A DNA stretch of 64,000 nt from Carposina sasakii. Taxonomy: Eukaryota > Arthropoda > Insecta > Lepidoptera > Carposinidae. The notes below the pieces were generated by a model that was not told the DNA's origin, did not search any database, and saw nothing but the letters and a program-made list of their open reading frames with translations. Position 1 is the stretch's first letter, and the number at the start of each line of letters is the position of its first letter. Of this stretch, positions 21,598 to 32,270 are shown in pieces. Position numbers and translations under genes: made by a program. Location of the stretch: NCBI GenBank assembly GCA_014607495.2, contig CP053149.1, forward strand, positions 13,528,120 through 13,592,119, in the 5' to 3' direction.

Positions 21598-22209
21598 TAC
21601 TAATATCTGTATAACCGATATGCGTGTGGTTAGATATTATGAAACAAGAACATGACGTATAATAATATATATACGAAGGGTTTCTTAATTGAAAAATGGG
21701 TGCAATACCTATAAATTCATTGGCGGCTTCGTCATACAGTCGCAGAGTGACGGTGATACGTTAGCGTAATCTATGCTATGATATAGTAAAGGTACTAAAT
21801 TATAGTTCAGATATTCCAAAAGCTTTTTTGTTGTTATGGAAACCTTTTTGAAAAAAGTCAAACAAAATCTCAGAATTTTTACGTTAATCAGGCTTAAAAC
21901 CATCTTATAACTACCCTTTTTATTTGACTATATTTAAACCATGTCTATACAGCGTCTCACTCTAGCTGACGCCTAAATACGTTTTTGTAATAGCTATTTT
22001 TTAAAAAACAAGCGTTCAATTATGTTCCTATTGTATTTTAATTACAAAACTTAGGTTAAACAGGCTAAGCATTGTCGTATGTCAGTTTTTAAACAAAGTC
22101 TAAATGGCATATGATGGCTAAAAACGTTTTTGTAATAGAGATTTTTTAAATCGCGCGTTTGACAGCCGTCTAATTGTTTTGTAATAACACCGTAAATGTT
22201 TATTGACGG

Positions 22210-24260
22210 ATCTATAGTTTTTTCTTGATGGTCTAACAGCGACCATTTGATTTATGGATATTTTATTCTAAGCTCTCGTTTCTTGAAGGCATGGCAGTGC
22301 TGATTCCCGATAACAACCTGTTAAATCCATGATAAAGTGATAGTTAAATCAAGTCTAGCGTTTCAGAAACAGGCTGTTAGTGTAACGGAACCATATGACA
22401 AAGTAATTTACTCTAGAGGTATAGAAAAGTGAACAAAACTTAAAAAACTAAGATCACATATGTAATTACAAAAATTACGATCTTTATGTAACGTAACCCT
22501 AATATTAGCAAAAAACATCTGTAACACAAAACCTTTGTAAGGACGCCTTAATTCAGAGACACCCAAACAAACGCTTTGAGATACACCTGTTGGCATACAG
22601 AATAGGTCAATGTTACACAATGTTACATGCAAGGAGTTTAGTAAAACGTAGTGAAACAGGGCCTGGCTGAATGGCACGCAGCGCATTGTGCTGCGGACAA
22701 AGGGGCGCGATTGACTCGCTGCTTCTTTCAATCGAGAGTGTGAATCCGCCGCATTTTCGTACAGTTTCCGGGTTTTGTGGTGTCGGAAACCTTTTTTGAT
22801 TGGTTATAAATGAGTAGGTAATTGGGCCGTTTTTAAAACCATTATATATATAATTATAAGTGTCTCCTATACTGTTGTGCTCCCAACAATGAGGCAGCTA
22901 TAACTGCAGGATCGCGAAAGAGATTCTATAGTCACGTTTAGCATGAAGGGTTTTAAAATGCCTATGAAAGTTCGTTATGATATGAAAACTTCTTTGATGA
23001 AATTACACTATGGTTATCCGCGTGATTTGCCTTTGTTTGGCTGGTTAGCTAGAATAATTTATGTCAGTATTAAAAATATCTTTGATCATGGAAATGGCCG
23101 GATAGCCACAAAGACATACGCTAGAAGAATAATGATCGTAAGAAATTATGATCTAGGATCCCGTGACTCCGTCTGGAACTCTGTTTTTTTTTCAACTAGG
23201 TACAATGAAAATCAATAAGAACCTTTCTCTGATAAATCAGCATTATAATCCGTTGGACAAAACACATCCTTTTTAATATGGAAACAAATATCACTTTACC
23301 TAATAACTATGTCATTATAAAACGTCCTCATTAATTCCATCGATACGGCGAACCAATTAATAGTTACCGCTAAATTCGCAGGGGCGTGATACATTGCTCT
23401 GAAGCACACAGCGCTATACATTGCTGGCTATGTACCTACTATAAATTGGCCACAGACGAATATTAACTATTAATTAATCGGTGTACGCTAATTATGGAAC
23501 ACAAGTGCCAACACGGGCAGTCAATAACACAAAGCGAGGTATATAGAGGCATAGGTTTAACATACATGTAGGTATTTGAGCGTTACAAGCATATACATGG
23601 TTTTGCTCGTGCTTAGGTATTCAAGACATTGATCTTGGAGCACAATACCTTGTCCTGGTCACTGACTGGTGAATGGCCTCTCTCAAAGGAGATCTGCATA
23701 CAACAAACTGTATTTCTGTGACAAAATTACGTACAGTTCAGTGAAGTACGATGCGGATTACTTTGTTGGGCGGAGTATCAAGATGTATTGGTTGAACTAT
23801 ACGAAGTACCCACTCGCTTTGGCTAGTACCGTAGAAATTGCAATTGAGATATTTTGATTGTGTTATTATTATTAATAACAATATTGATGTTTCTATATTT
23901 ACAAATGCAAAGGTATCTTTTAGGAGCATTTTTTCACAAATAGACTAATTTAAAATTATGGTAGATACAAAATAGTAGTATATCCTCTAGGTATCTATTT
24001 GTGTATGTACCTAATAAAAACTTGCCTCATAAGTTACCCTATTAAAAATAATAACAATTCGCGAAGAACTAGGTTCCTTCAATTATTCCTTAATTCCTGA
24101 ACTGCATATTCTCCGGTTTTCTCGCGCTGCTTCCCGAGATAGCGCAGACTCGGCTGTTTCTACGTCTGTACCTTACTATTGTGTATAGCATACTACATCT
24201 GACGATACTTGATACTTTTGAATATCAAGCATTCAAGCATCAAACTTTCAAGTGGCCAAA
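22210..24260. other. Mostly unique non-coding stretch
   Basis: No gene is supported. A CATTACA/TGTTACA-type AT-rich sequence is followed at about 22862-22935 by a fragment of the 'gaaatggggt' repeat (CAACAATGAGGCAGC, GCAGGATCGCG). Frames at 22408-22731 (-), 22943-23218 (+) and 23669-23857 (+) lack motifs and splice-like borders. Confidence 0.45.
22862..22935 (-). repeat. Fragment of 'gaaatggggt...gaactgc' interspersed repeat
   Basis: It shares the layout CCC-AAxATGxGG, then ACTGCAGGATCGCG and ...CAC-GTTTAG, with segments at about 24455, 33040, 41606, 49123 and 50545. The strand is given as minus because in the commonest lepidopteran relatives this repeat is written TACCCC...GGGGTAGGC from the other strand. 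That orientation is tentative. Confidence 0.45.
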
Positions 24261-24264
24261 TTTG

Positions 24265-24345
24265 GCCCGCGCTGGCGCAGTTGGTAGTGACTCTACCTAT
24301 TTACGTGCCGAATTAGAAGATTCATGCGTTCAAATGACGATAGGG
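24265..24345 (+). repeat. tRNA-like head, probable SINE remnant
   Basis: GCCCGCGCTGGCGCAGTTGG contains a perfect A box (TGGCGCAGTTGG), followed by TAGTGACTCTACC. The expected B box is degenerate (GCGTTCAAATG). It could be a further member of the 5'-tRNA SINE family or a different family; the body after it is not recognised. Confidence 0.45.
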
Positions 24346-24454
24346 GCAAAATAGATTTTTACATTGCCTACTGTGTGAAAATCTGAACACAAAATTAGTT
24401 TACAACACAATTACCACTCTTCATTAATTACTAATTATTTTAGCAGATGGTGAT

Positions 24455-24535
24455 GGGGTAGCCAGAACTGCAGGCCAGAGAATATGATTCTGCAGTCACG
24501 TTTAGAACAACGGGATCAGTTATAAATGATAAGTC
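24455..24535 (-). repeat. Fragment of 'gaaatggggt...gaactgc' interspersed repeat
   Basis: GATGGGGTAGCCAGAACTGC followed by AGAGAATATGATTCTGCAG and TCACGTTTAGAAC. It is similar to 22862-22935 and 33040-33262. Confidence 0.5.
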
Positions 24536-24654
24536 ACCAGTTTGAAACAAAGCTGATTTAAAACATAGCTTTAAAACTGTTTAAAAAGTTTTAATTACAT
24601 TACACCTAAAATATTTTTTATTAGTCCTAAAATAACTTTAATTTGTAAAGTATC

Positions 24655-24900
24655 AAGACGAGTCGCCCGCCATATCCGCCCTCGCCCTCGTCCGGGTTGC
24701 AGCGAAAAATAAGCGCATCCGTTGCAGGCTAAACGGGTAATGCACTCGTTATTATCATAATAATGCATAAAATATACACTGAAAAAACCTCCGCCAAGCC
24801 TACCGTTTTTCGCATGCAGCGCGCACTTTTCATCCGAGGTTCTTTAATGCAGCTTTTTTTGTTTTCGAAATTTTGGCAACGAAATCTTTTAAGCGCAGCT
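24655..24900. other. GC-rich, repeat-free island, possible regulatory element
   Basis: CGCCCGCCATATCCGCCCTC and CGTCCGGGTTGCAGC are followed by AATAAGCGCATCCG, TAATGCACTCGTTATTATC and ATAATGCATAAAATA. AT-rich POU- and homeodomain-like words beside a GC-rich core suggest an enhancer (inference). The 94-codon minus-strand frame over it is not convincing. Confidence 0.3.
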
Positions 24901-24947
24901 TCATACTGATTAGGTACTTGTTTTCTTTCGTTAGTGTAAAGTTTATA

Positions 24948-25110
24948 ACATGTATTAATGGCAAGGCGAAATGTGTAGGTATATTTAGAACGTACTCGTA
25001 CTACATGGAACATGTATTTATGGCGAGGTGAAAGATGTAGGTATGTTTAGAACGTACTAAATGGAAATCTGTCTCTGTCTACCCCTATATATGTATTTAT
25101 GGAAGTTTTT
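24948..25110 (+). repeat. 61-bp tandem duplication within an interspersed repeat
   Basis: AACATGTATTAATGGCAAGG starts at 24948 and AACATGTATTTATGGCGAGG at 25009. Each is followed by TGTAGGTAT(A/G)TTTAGAAC and GTACT, giving a period of 61 bp. A third partial start (TATATGTATTTATGGAAG) follows at about 25085 after GTCTCTGTCTACCCC. The CTCTGTCTACCCCT segment resembles the common lepidopteran repeat at 32150-32270. Confidence 0.65.
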
Positions 25111-27280
25111 GTCAATGTAGAGATATTTTGGTTTACAAATGAAATTATACTGAAATTCAAACTAAAGCGCTTTTAGACAACATGAAAAAATATTATTAGC
25201 AGGTCCCGTTAAGCATTTTTTTTTTTTAAAGTTGTTGAAAAGAGAGATATTTTTTGCAAATGTTAATGAACCTTGTACGTTGGTTAATACTGTACAATCA
25301 AATAAACGACTTTGTGTGAGCGTGACGAACCATCACTCCAGCCGTACGATCAAACCATTCAAACGGATTAAGAATAATTAGCTAATTTGTCATTTTAATG
25401 TCACATGCCATCACGTTCCACGGCCGAGCTGTGACGAAAAGAAATAAAAGTGCACAAAATTTTAATCCAGGTATATCGTTAAACTAGACGTTATAACTTA
25501 TGCATCTTTGCCTTTTGTGTGGCTTAAAAAAAAGAGATTTAAAATAAGAACATTAGCATTCAGTCATCCGGGCGTCATGGCGGCAAACACGTCTTGACTC
25601 ATTTATTCGTACTTTATTTGGTTTGAGGTCTCAACTCAACGCTTGTAATGATCATTTGATTTTGGATTCAAGCACAGCATGAAATAGTAGGTATAAGGAT
25701 ACGTTAAGTTTAGCATGAGTTTAGCATGTCCTAAGAGAATTAAAAAAAATATGGCCAACTTGCCGGGACCTCTACCGTGCCTGTGTACCAAATGTTATTA
25801 GTTCGCTAGTCAAGATATCAAGAATATCATTGTAGGTATTATATAATTCATTACAATCGTACCAGAATATTAGAAAAGCTTAAATGTTTGTCTAATGTTA
25901 TATTACATACATACATTATATACAGGGTTGTGTTCGCAAAATAGGGTTCTGTAAAATAGTTTGCAGAACTGCAGGAACATGACAAAGACTCTGTTGAGCC
26001 ACTGTTAAGGCACTTTCAAAAGTTGAACTGTCAAGTGTAAATTTTTTAATAAAGTTTGTCAAAATTACTATCTGCAGCCAATACACCAGCCACCCACGGG
26101 CGGGTCACGTGATTAATACCGTCGACTCATTAGCTGAAGGGCTTAGCGGTCCTGAGGCACTTAATCACCCGAACAAAGCACTACCTACTCGCGCGAGCAG
26201 CCGAAAGCATCATTCTTCGTCAGGAATGTGCCTGTGTGGTGCAAGGGATAAGAGGAAAATAAGGTAGTAGAAAACCATGATTCTCTTACATTAAAATTTT
26301 TCTTTTTTCTTTTTTGCACACTTTGACCAACCTTGGGGGATGATGGGCGTGATTATTATGTACTTATTTATGTATGTAAAATCTTTAATACTAATAGAAA
26401 TGTCTAATAATAATCAATTTCCAATCAAGATAAAAACGAAATTACAAAAAGCTATTTGAATACTAAAAAAAAACTACCTTCTCTGAGACGCAAAAGCTAC
26501 TGCCCAAAAGTGCTTATTGAATTTGCATGGAGCTACATAATGTTAGCTACAAACCTTGAAATAAACTCATTCCGTCTCTAATCTACGTTTATTAATATTG
26601 GATCCAGAATATACAGACCAGAAAAATATGTATAGACTACTCAAGTCCAAATATAAATTAGGAATCAAGGTAGGTTCCATTATTGACTTGCAATATAAAC
26701 AATTTTAGTAATGTATGTCGTAATAACTATGTCGCTATAAGTTTGTAACTTAGGTTGCATCATTAGAGCTCAGAGACAAACCTACCGACGAGCGCACACT
26801 GGAGATATGTCTTCACGTGCATCATCTACGGAGGAATTACTCACTTTTTTTACATACGACGATAGCTCGGAATAGTATACAGCCTCTTCATGGTGTAAAT
26901 AGTGAATAACATAATGTGAGTACCTAAGTACTATTAAAATTATATAAATGATACAGAGCACACACAATTTTATTGCACACATTTTATTAAGTTTATAAGC
27001 CTACTGTCCTATATTTCATAAGACTTGGACGTGTCATTATTAGAAGATTTTACCTAAGAACACTTTTAATATACTTATAGTTATATATTGATTATTTCGT
27101 TCGTGAAGCTTTGTCTGATCCAATACTCTTTTTGTTACAAAATTATCACTAACTTACTAAGCCAGAGTATGCACTAATTTCATCAATGGTAAAGACCGTA
27201 TTACCATTTGTAAGGTCAGTATTTGACCACAGCCTTATCTAATGGAAAATAAAGAAGCTGCCAAATAGTGGCTATTACAT
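25110..27280. other. Non-coding stretch
   Basis: No gene is supported. A small GC-richer patch at 26075-26180 (CCACCCACGGGCGGGTCACG, then ATTAATACCGTCGACTCATTAG) could be regulatory. A fragment of the 'gcccattatcc' repeat lies at 26310-26390. The remainder is AT-rich. Confidence 0.5.
26310..26390 (-). repeat. Fragment of the 'acgcccattatcc' interspersed repeat
   Basis: TTTTTTGCACACTTTGACC, then AACCTTGGGGGATGATGGGC and GTGATTATTATGTAC, parallel to 10318-10405. Confidence 0.55.
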
Positions 27281-27289
27281 CCTTTAGTG

Positions 27290-27451
27290 CAGTGGTTCCC
27301 AAAGTGGTCACAGACTCGATGGGGATCTATGTTGACGTGAAAAAATGTTGGTTTACAATGAATTCGTATGTGATGTAGGCCTGTAGGGGGTCCACCTGAA
27401 CCAGTTAACTTTTAAAAGGGGTCTATGAGAAAAAAAGTTTGGAAACCCCTG
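27290..27451. mobile_element. hAT-type MITE with perfect 8-bp target-site duplication
   Basis: The left end CAGTGGTTCCCAAAGTGG and right end AAAGTTTGGAAACCCCTG are inverted repeats of the CAGNGGTTCCCAAA type found at hAT transposon termini. CTTTAGTG flanks the 162-bp element exactly on both sides (27282-27289, 27452-27459). A 5'-truncated relative lies at about 47482-47581. There is no coding capacity, so it would be moved by a related hAT transposase in trans. Confidence 0.92.
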
Positions 27452-27459
27452 CTTTAGTG

Positions 27460-29095
27460 TAAGTTCTAAGTATAGTGAATAATATAATGTGTTTTACAAC
27501 TTATTTTAAAAAAAGATAATTTTCTAAGATAATCCCGCATTCTATAAGTTTTCAAGCTAGTGTTAGGTACGTCAATCTAATTTCAAAAGTGTAACAAATT
27601 CTACCCCGTTACACAACTTACCACGGCGACTAAGAGCCAAACCATTTTGGCTGTTTAATTGCTACAATTAATTAGATCTACCGCCACGACGTGAGTTAAA
27701 TAGAGGATTGATGTACGCCACATATCGACGCTCTTACACTAAAGTGACGAATAGCATGTTTTCATGGCGGTGAATGTAAAAAATGTGCCAAGTTTGACAA
27801 TAGCCAGCGAGACGTGGTTGAGTTTACAACGTACAACGGGTTATAGCTTTGCATTGATATGATAATTTATATGTGAAATTCCTAAATGTTATTATGTTTG
27901 TTTAATTTTAAATTTAGTAGTTAGTAATGTTATAAATAATTTTGTGATTTTGTAGAGTTTTGTTTGAAACACAAAGTGATAGACAAAAATAACTTAAAAT
28001 AAGCCGCTTACATTGTTTCTTCAATGACTGAGTGAAGATTTATTTTCAACAAACTTCCACCTTTTATTTTCAATGTGACTTACAAAACTAAAAATTATAA
28101 AAATCCATAACTTGCAAGCGTAGTTTAACATATTTGCGTTTTTCAAAAGGGTAACGAAGAATTATATTGATAAAAAAAATTATAGGTTGCTCAATTTCGC
28201 ATGAACTTGGCCCTCACACAGCGTGCAGCTAAACTCTTTAAAAGGCTGTCATTAGCAGGAAGAGTTTTTGTATCTATCAGCTATCGCGCGATCAATCATC
28301 GTAACCCGCGGTAAGCCACACCGCGGCTTTGTTAATCCCAAACCGAGTTGTGATGGTTTCGTGGACGTGGCTATATTTATTTTTGGATACGAATTGCTTT
28401 TAGGTGGGTCCAGTGCTGATACGTAAAAAGAAGACGAAAATTGACACCCCTGATCTCCAAAACTAATGAGCCTAAAATTTTGAAAATAGTCTAGTACTAC
28501 AAACTTATAGATTAGAAAAACATAAGAATCATTTGCATTGTACGGTGTTACATTTACGCGAGTTCATCTCAGATTTTTTCTTTGTTGTACCTACCTAAAA
28601 ATTAGGAAAATGTCTTAAAAGTTAAGAAAAATAATCTAGTCAGTTTTACTAAGCTTTCATAACAATGGCTAGGCGAGAATATTCAAAGTTACATACATTA
28701 GGTACTTTGTATACATTTTGGTGATATTAGTGAACTTTTAGTTACATTTTCGAAGAAACAGATAGCCTAGTACCGTCTTCACAAGTACACGTCACTTGAC
28801 AAACATCCTAATTATGGAGACTGACCACTCGATATCTATTCGATAACCCTTCGACTGCTCGAATCGATAGCAATTAGTAACCGCCAGCGAGTACTCTTGA
28901 GGGGACGCGTGCGCCCACTAATTGTACCCTAACGGTTATTAACCATTTTGTACGGTCTTACACCCCATAGCTTTGGTTTTGGCACGAAACTACATTTCTT
29001 TTTGTGTTTTATTAGGAAAGATTTAACTAATTTAACATCGGGTTTACCCGGGTAAACTTATATGCTAAGCTTTCTGTTATTGGTAATCCTAGACA
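27460..29095. other. Non-coding stretch with one GC-richer island
   Basis: No gene is seen. About 28180-28360 is G+C-richer and repeat-free (CGCGATCAATCATCGTAAC, CGCGGTAAGCCACACCGCGG). A second small patch at 28830-28930 contains CGATATCTATTCGATAACC and CGAATCGATAGC. Both could be regulatory. The remainder is AT-rich. Confidence 0.4.
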
Positions 29096-29097
29096 TA

Positions 29098-29343
29098 CAG
29101 GGTGTAACAGAAGTGGTGAGTTAAACGAAATGCCATGAAAATAGCCCACTATAAAGAACCTACATAGAGAGTCGACACACATTTCAAAACTATTAAGAAC
29201 ACTCCGGAGTTATTTAAAAATTCTCCACACTATCTGGAAAATAAACATGGGATTTTGAGTCTCAATTTTTGTGGATAGATTCATTATAGTAGGCTACTTT
29301 CATAGTATGTATTTCACTTAACATACCCTTCTTTTACTACTTG
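29098..29343. mobile_element. MITE family C, copy 2
   Basis: The left end CAGGGTGTAACAGAAGTGG and the complement of the right end CAAGTAGTAAAAGAAGGG are imperfect inverted repeats of about 28 bp. TA occurs on both sides (29096-29097, 29344-29345). Internal GGAAAATAAACATGGGATTT and GTAGGCTACTTTCATAG resemble parts of the 18.8-kb copy (AAATAAACATATGATTTCG). Confidence 0.7.
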
Positions 29344-29349
29344 TATAAC

Positions 29350-30025
29350 CAAGTTTACTTTTGTGGCAAGTTAGTAAAAAGTAATGATTACGAAAATTAA
29401 TCATTATAGTACCTATTTGTATATTTACATTGATTAAGCAATGTTTATTGTCTAGTAATATCTCATAATGTACAATCACACAATGTATGCAATGCGTTAA
29501 TATAACTATAGGTATTTACATTTGAAATTTCCATTTTGAAATTACAACGGAACATAGCTACGTACAAACAAACAGGAACATCACTTTGTCATATCAAAGT
29601 TAGTTCAAACAGTGCCGGGCTAGTTAATGAAATGAAAACTTGAACGTAATAGAAAGTCCAGGGTAATGATTAATGGTGAGGCGGAAATTGGCGATGGTGC
29701 GACTTAGAACTTGGCTGTCATGTTCACGGTACCGCTTGACACGGCATGGTGGTGGAGCTTTGTGGTGGCAAGTCAAATTGGAAATAGGCTATGTGTTTAC
29801 CAAATGTATTTGAATAAAATAAGAGGCAAGCTTTCGTTTGGATGGATGTGTGGGATTTTGAGGTTATTAATAGATTTTAGATACTCTTGCATCGAATGAC
29901 ATCGAAGTTTGATAAAGAAGAATGGGCATTTGTGATCCAAACCTGTAGATAACCTTAGATTAGTTTAGAGTCATTAGTATTATAAAACTTTCGAACATTG
30001 TCCTAAGACTACTGTGGTAGTACAA
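29350..30025. other. Non-coding stretch
   Basis: No gene is supported. The 62-codon plus-strand frame at 29711-29899 has no motif. The sequence is unique-looking and AT-rich. Confidence 0.5.
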
Positions 30026-30027
30026 GT

Positions 30028-30140
30028 GTCATTATCATCATTATTAGTAATGAGAAGTCAACTGCTAAACATATGCCTTCCCCAACAACTTCCATTCCGA
30101 CCGGTCGAAAGTAGCCTGTATCCAACCGATACTCGCAACC
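30028..30140 (-). pseudogene. C-terminus of non-LTR reverse transcriptase ORF, second decayed copy
   Basis: On the minus strand the frame reads IGWIQATFDRSEWKLLGKA, then YV, an in-frame stop and QLTS, followed by a GATGATAATGA tail. It aligns to the 2531-2650 fragment with about 70% identical residues by eye. One stop codon shows that it is dead. Only the last 35 or so codons are present. Confidence 0.75.
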
Positions 30141-30239
30141 TTAGTAGGTACTTAGTAATTAGTACAAATGTGATATCATTTAATTTTTATAATAATTCTT
30201 CTCAATCAAGTTTATTTTTAATCTAGTATTTAGTCTAGT

Positions 30240-30540
30240 ATACTCGTAGGTAAGTCACAGTGACCAATTTCCGTGGCGATCCTTCGCCGTCGATTAAGCA
30301 CGCTACACATTTATTTAGGGTACCGCAAACCGTAATGTGTCCAATGAAAAATGACATTACGGAATATGTTCCCGTGACTTGTGTCGGAAAACGCGTTCCG
30401 ATTTCCGGACGCTAATGCTTCCGGTGCCGTTTTAATGGTGTTCTGGGTTATGACGATTTTGTTTTTGGTTTGAAACTTTTACTGTTCTAATTGAGCTCAG
30501 TTGACGCACGTTTAATTTGTAAAAGAAATTAGCACTGTCA
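30240..30540. other. Repeat-free mixed-composition block
   Basis: No gene is seen. It contains CGATCCTTCGCCGTCGATTAAG, GGTACCGCAAACCGTAATG, CATTACGGAATATG and CCGATTTCCGGACGC. It could be a regulatory island; that is inference from composition only. Confidence 0.3.
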
Positions 30541-30576
30541 CAGATCATTGACTTTTTTTTGTATGATAAACTGCCC

Positions 30577-30713
30577 CCCTAGCATGACCACGCATCGTGG
30601 ATATCGTATCGTATCTATACAAAATTCAACATGGCGGCTATATTTATCGTATTTCTACAGGCTAAATGTCGATAAATCGGTTTATCAAATCGTGTTTCGC
30701 AGGTCATGCTAGG
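30577..30713. mobile_element. Short inverted-repeat element (CCTAGCATGACC)
   Basis: CCTAGCATGACC near 30579 is exactly inverted near 30701-30712 (GGTCATGCTAGG), and similarity continues weakly inward (ACGCATCGTGG against TGCGAAACACG). The interior has repeated TATCGTATC. A likely small MITE of about 135 bp with no second copy in the window. Confidence 0.55.
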
Positions 30714-30949
30714 CTTGCTGAAGGGCTTTGTCATCTTCATCGGGCTTCTGATCATTTACATCTGTCTGCGCCATGTTTAACATGGCTATGGGACCTTATT
30801 ATCCTGTAGGACTGGCTACCCTATTTCGAAAACACAGCCCTGTCTATATGTATAGGTAGGTATGTATGTAATTAGCATAGTTGTAAAAGTGATTGTGAAG
30901 GGATGTAGATGATGTTGTTTTTACTTTGTTAATTTATTTCTCGAATGTG

Positions 30950-31256
30950 CAGGGGGTCTACTCTGAAATGCCGCTTTCGAATCTTTCGGTCCGACCGAAG
31001 CCCGACCGAATCGAAGCCTTTGACCCTACTACGAAATTTCTTCGGATGTTCACAACTCATTCGGAACCATAGAGAATAATTCACATTGACTAACATTATA
31101 AGCTTTCTATTATCTAGCCTTATACCTGTCAAATGGAGTTCGTTCGGACCGAATGAAAAAACGGCGCAACTGACCCGATCGAAGGAAGTTCGTAGTAGGA
31201 AACACCTCGATATTCGGCCGATACTTCGTTTATCGTCCCTTCAGAGTAGACCCCCT
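30950..31256. mobile_element. MITE with CAGGGGGTCTACTCTGAA ends
   Basis: CAGGGGGTCTACTCTGAA at 30950-30967 is inverted at 31239-31256 (TTCAGAGTAGACCCCCTG), an 18-bp perfect terminal inverted repeat around a 271-bp interior rich in TTCGG, CCGAAT and GACCGA words. Inner sequences are also partly self-complementary (ATTCGGTCC-like words on both sides). No clear target-site duplication. Open frames on both strands here are repeat-derived. Confidence 0.8.
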
Positions 31257-31267
31257 GATCCGAACAA

Positions 31268-31334
31268 GGACAGTAACAGCCAGGCAAATATTGTCATGCA
31301 GATTTCAAACCACTGAATCCAAAATCACTGAAAA
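31268..31334 (+). repeat. Fragment of MITE family B
   Basis: ACAGTAACAGCCAGGCAAAT followed by ATTGTCATGCAGATTTCAAACC and AAATCACTGAAAATG matches the left end of the elements at 46333 and 53375, but stops after about 65 bp. It abuts the preceding MITE within about 12 bp. Confidence 0.65.
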
Positions 31335-31496
31335 TGACAGACTTTTCAAATAAAAATGGTAGGTACTTTACATGCTACCAATACTAGAAATATTTTGACC
31401 AGTTTTATTTTGAGGCACTACTGCATCACCCATTCTCATTTGAAAGTTTTGTTATTTTCTCAATAATTTAGGAGCTTAGGGTGCGTCACGCAGACC

Positions 31497-31625
31497 ACTA
31501 ACTTCTTACTGGGCGTGTCCGGAGGCGTTCCGGATGCGTATTACTCGCCGACATCGGCCGGTCCGGCCGGAAATCTCCAATATATTGCCGGCCGTGGCCG
31601 CCGGTCGCCGGGCACGGCGTAAATA
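31497..31625. other. Short extremely GC-rich segment
   Basis: CGGCCGGTCCGGCCGG, GCCGGCCGTGGCC and GCCGGTCGCCGGGC make this one of the most GC-rich stretches in the window, with overlapping CGGCCGG palindromes. It sits between repeats and is not obviously coding; the 92-codon minus-strand frame is low-complexity in its end. It could be a transposon end or a regulatory island. Confidence 0.3.
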
Positions 31626-31847
31626 ACTGTCCGATAAGAGTCCTGTTTATGTCTTCGGCAGATAGACGGTGATTTGTGTATTGGTCTCGGAAATGAGGAA
31701 TATGTAGGCATGTGTAGAGTAGGGTTGCCATCTCAAAACTGAAAAACCAGGATTTGAAGATGAAATACCAGGACATTTTGAATAAAAGTCAGGACTATAC
31801 ATGTGCGAGCCCAGTGACAATATGAATTTCAAAACATAGTTCTCTAA

Positions 31848-31988
31848 CACATTCAGTGCCGGCGACTACGTATTTGCTTCTTTTAGGTTTTCTAGAGGTG
31901 CCGCTGATGCTTATTTGCGTTGCGTCGTCGCACTAGGCGTTGCCCTGATGTCGGCACCTTTAAAAAATCTGCCGATAGCGAATGTGTC
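31848..31988. mobile_element. Probable MITE with ACACATTC ends
   Basis: ACACATTCAGTGCCGGCGA at about 31849 is imperfectly inverted at about 31971-31988 (CTGCCGATAGCGAATGTGT). The inverted ACACATTC/GAATGTGT terminus is common among lepidopteran MITEs. GTCAGGACT occurs on both sides but about 50 bp outside the left end, so it is not a clean target duplication. Confidence 0.5.
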
Positions 31989-32149
31989 AGGACTCTAAAA
32001 CTCAGGACGATGCTTAAAATTGTGTAGAGGCTCTATGTCACGTGCCGACTTAGCTTTTTATACACAAGCTTATATCTCAATACCCACTGTAGTTATTTTA
32101 GGTAAGCTATGTAAAGAAAGGTCTAGCGTCCGAAACTGATCAGTATATG

Positions 32150-32270
32150 GATATGAAAAATTTGGTTATACATGAGGCGAAAGAGCTTGGAATGTGCTAA
32201 ATAGAGGTCTGTAGTTTCCATCTACCCCAAGGACATAGGCGTGAGGTTATGTACCTACCTATGAGGGTCA
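32150..32270 (+). repeat. Common lepidopteran 3'-end repeat (CTACCCC...GGCGTGA)
   Basis: ACATGAGGCGAAAGAGCTTGG, GTAGTTTCCATCTACCCC and AAGGACATAGGCGTGAGG, followed by TTATGTACCTACC, match the CTACCCC-N-GGCGTGA-TATGTA pattern of a very abundant moth and butterfly repeat. It is related to 24948-25110 and, on the other strand, to the 'gcccattatcc' pieces. Confidence 0.6.

Larger units (their letters stand above)
19430..22210. repeat. Cluster of related, decayed 'TATTACAAAAG' repeats with a local segmental duplication
   Basis: TTATTACAAAAGAATCGCGAAG at about 19437 resembles CATTACAAAAGAAACGCTAAG at about 20560. Both are followed by a diverged block containing TCTAACGTTT or CCTAACGTTT and AGAAAACATATTTA. 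Later blocks with TGAAACAC and GTTTTTCAACAGA occur at about 20105 and 20873, so about 19.4-20.2 kb and 20.55-21.0 kb look like one duplicated unit. Inverse ends GTTTTTGTAATAG occur near 21983 and 22123, and TTTTGTAATAACACCG near 22184. The same terminus frames the tidy MITE at 61568-61699. Confidence 0.55.

Noticed and set aside
31789..31996. GTCAGGACT on both sides as a target-site duplication
   Set aside because: CAGGAC words recur several times within 250 bp and do not abut the inverted-repeat ends.
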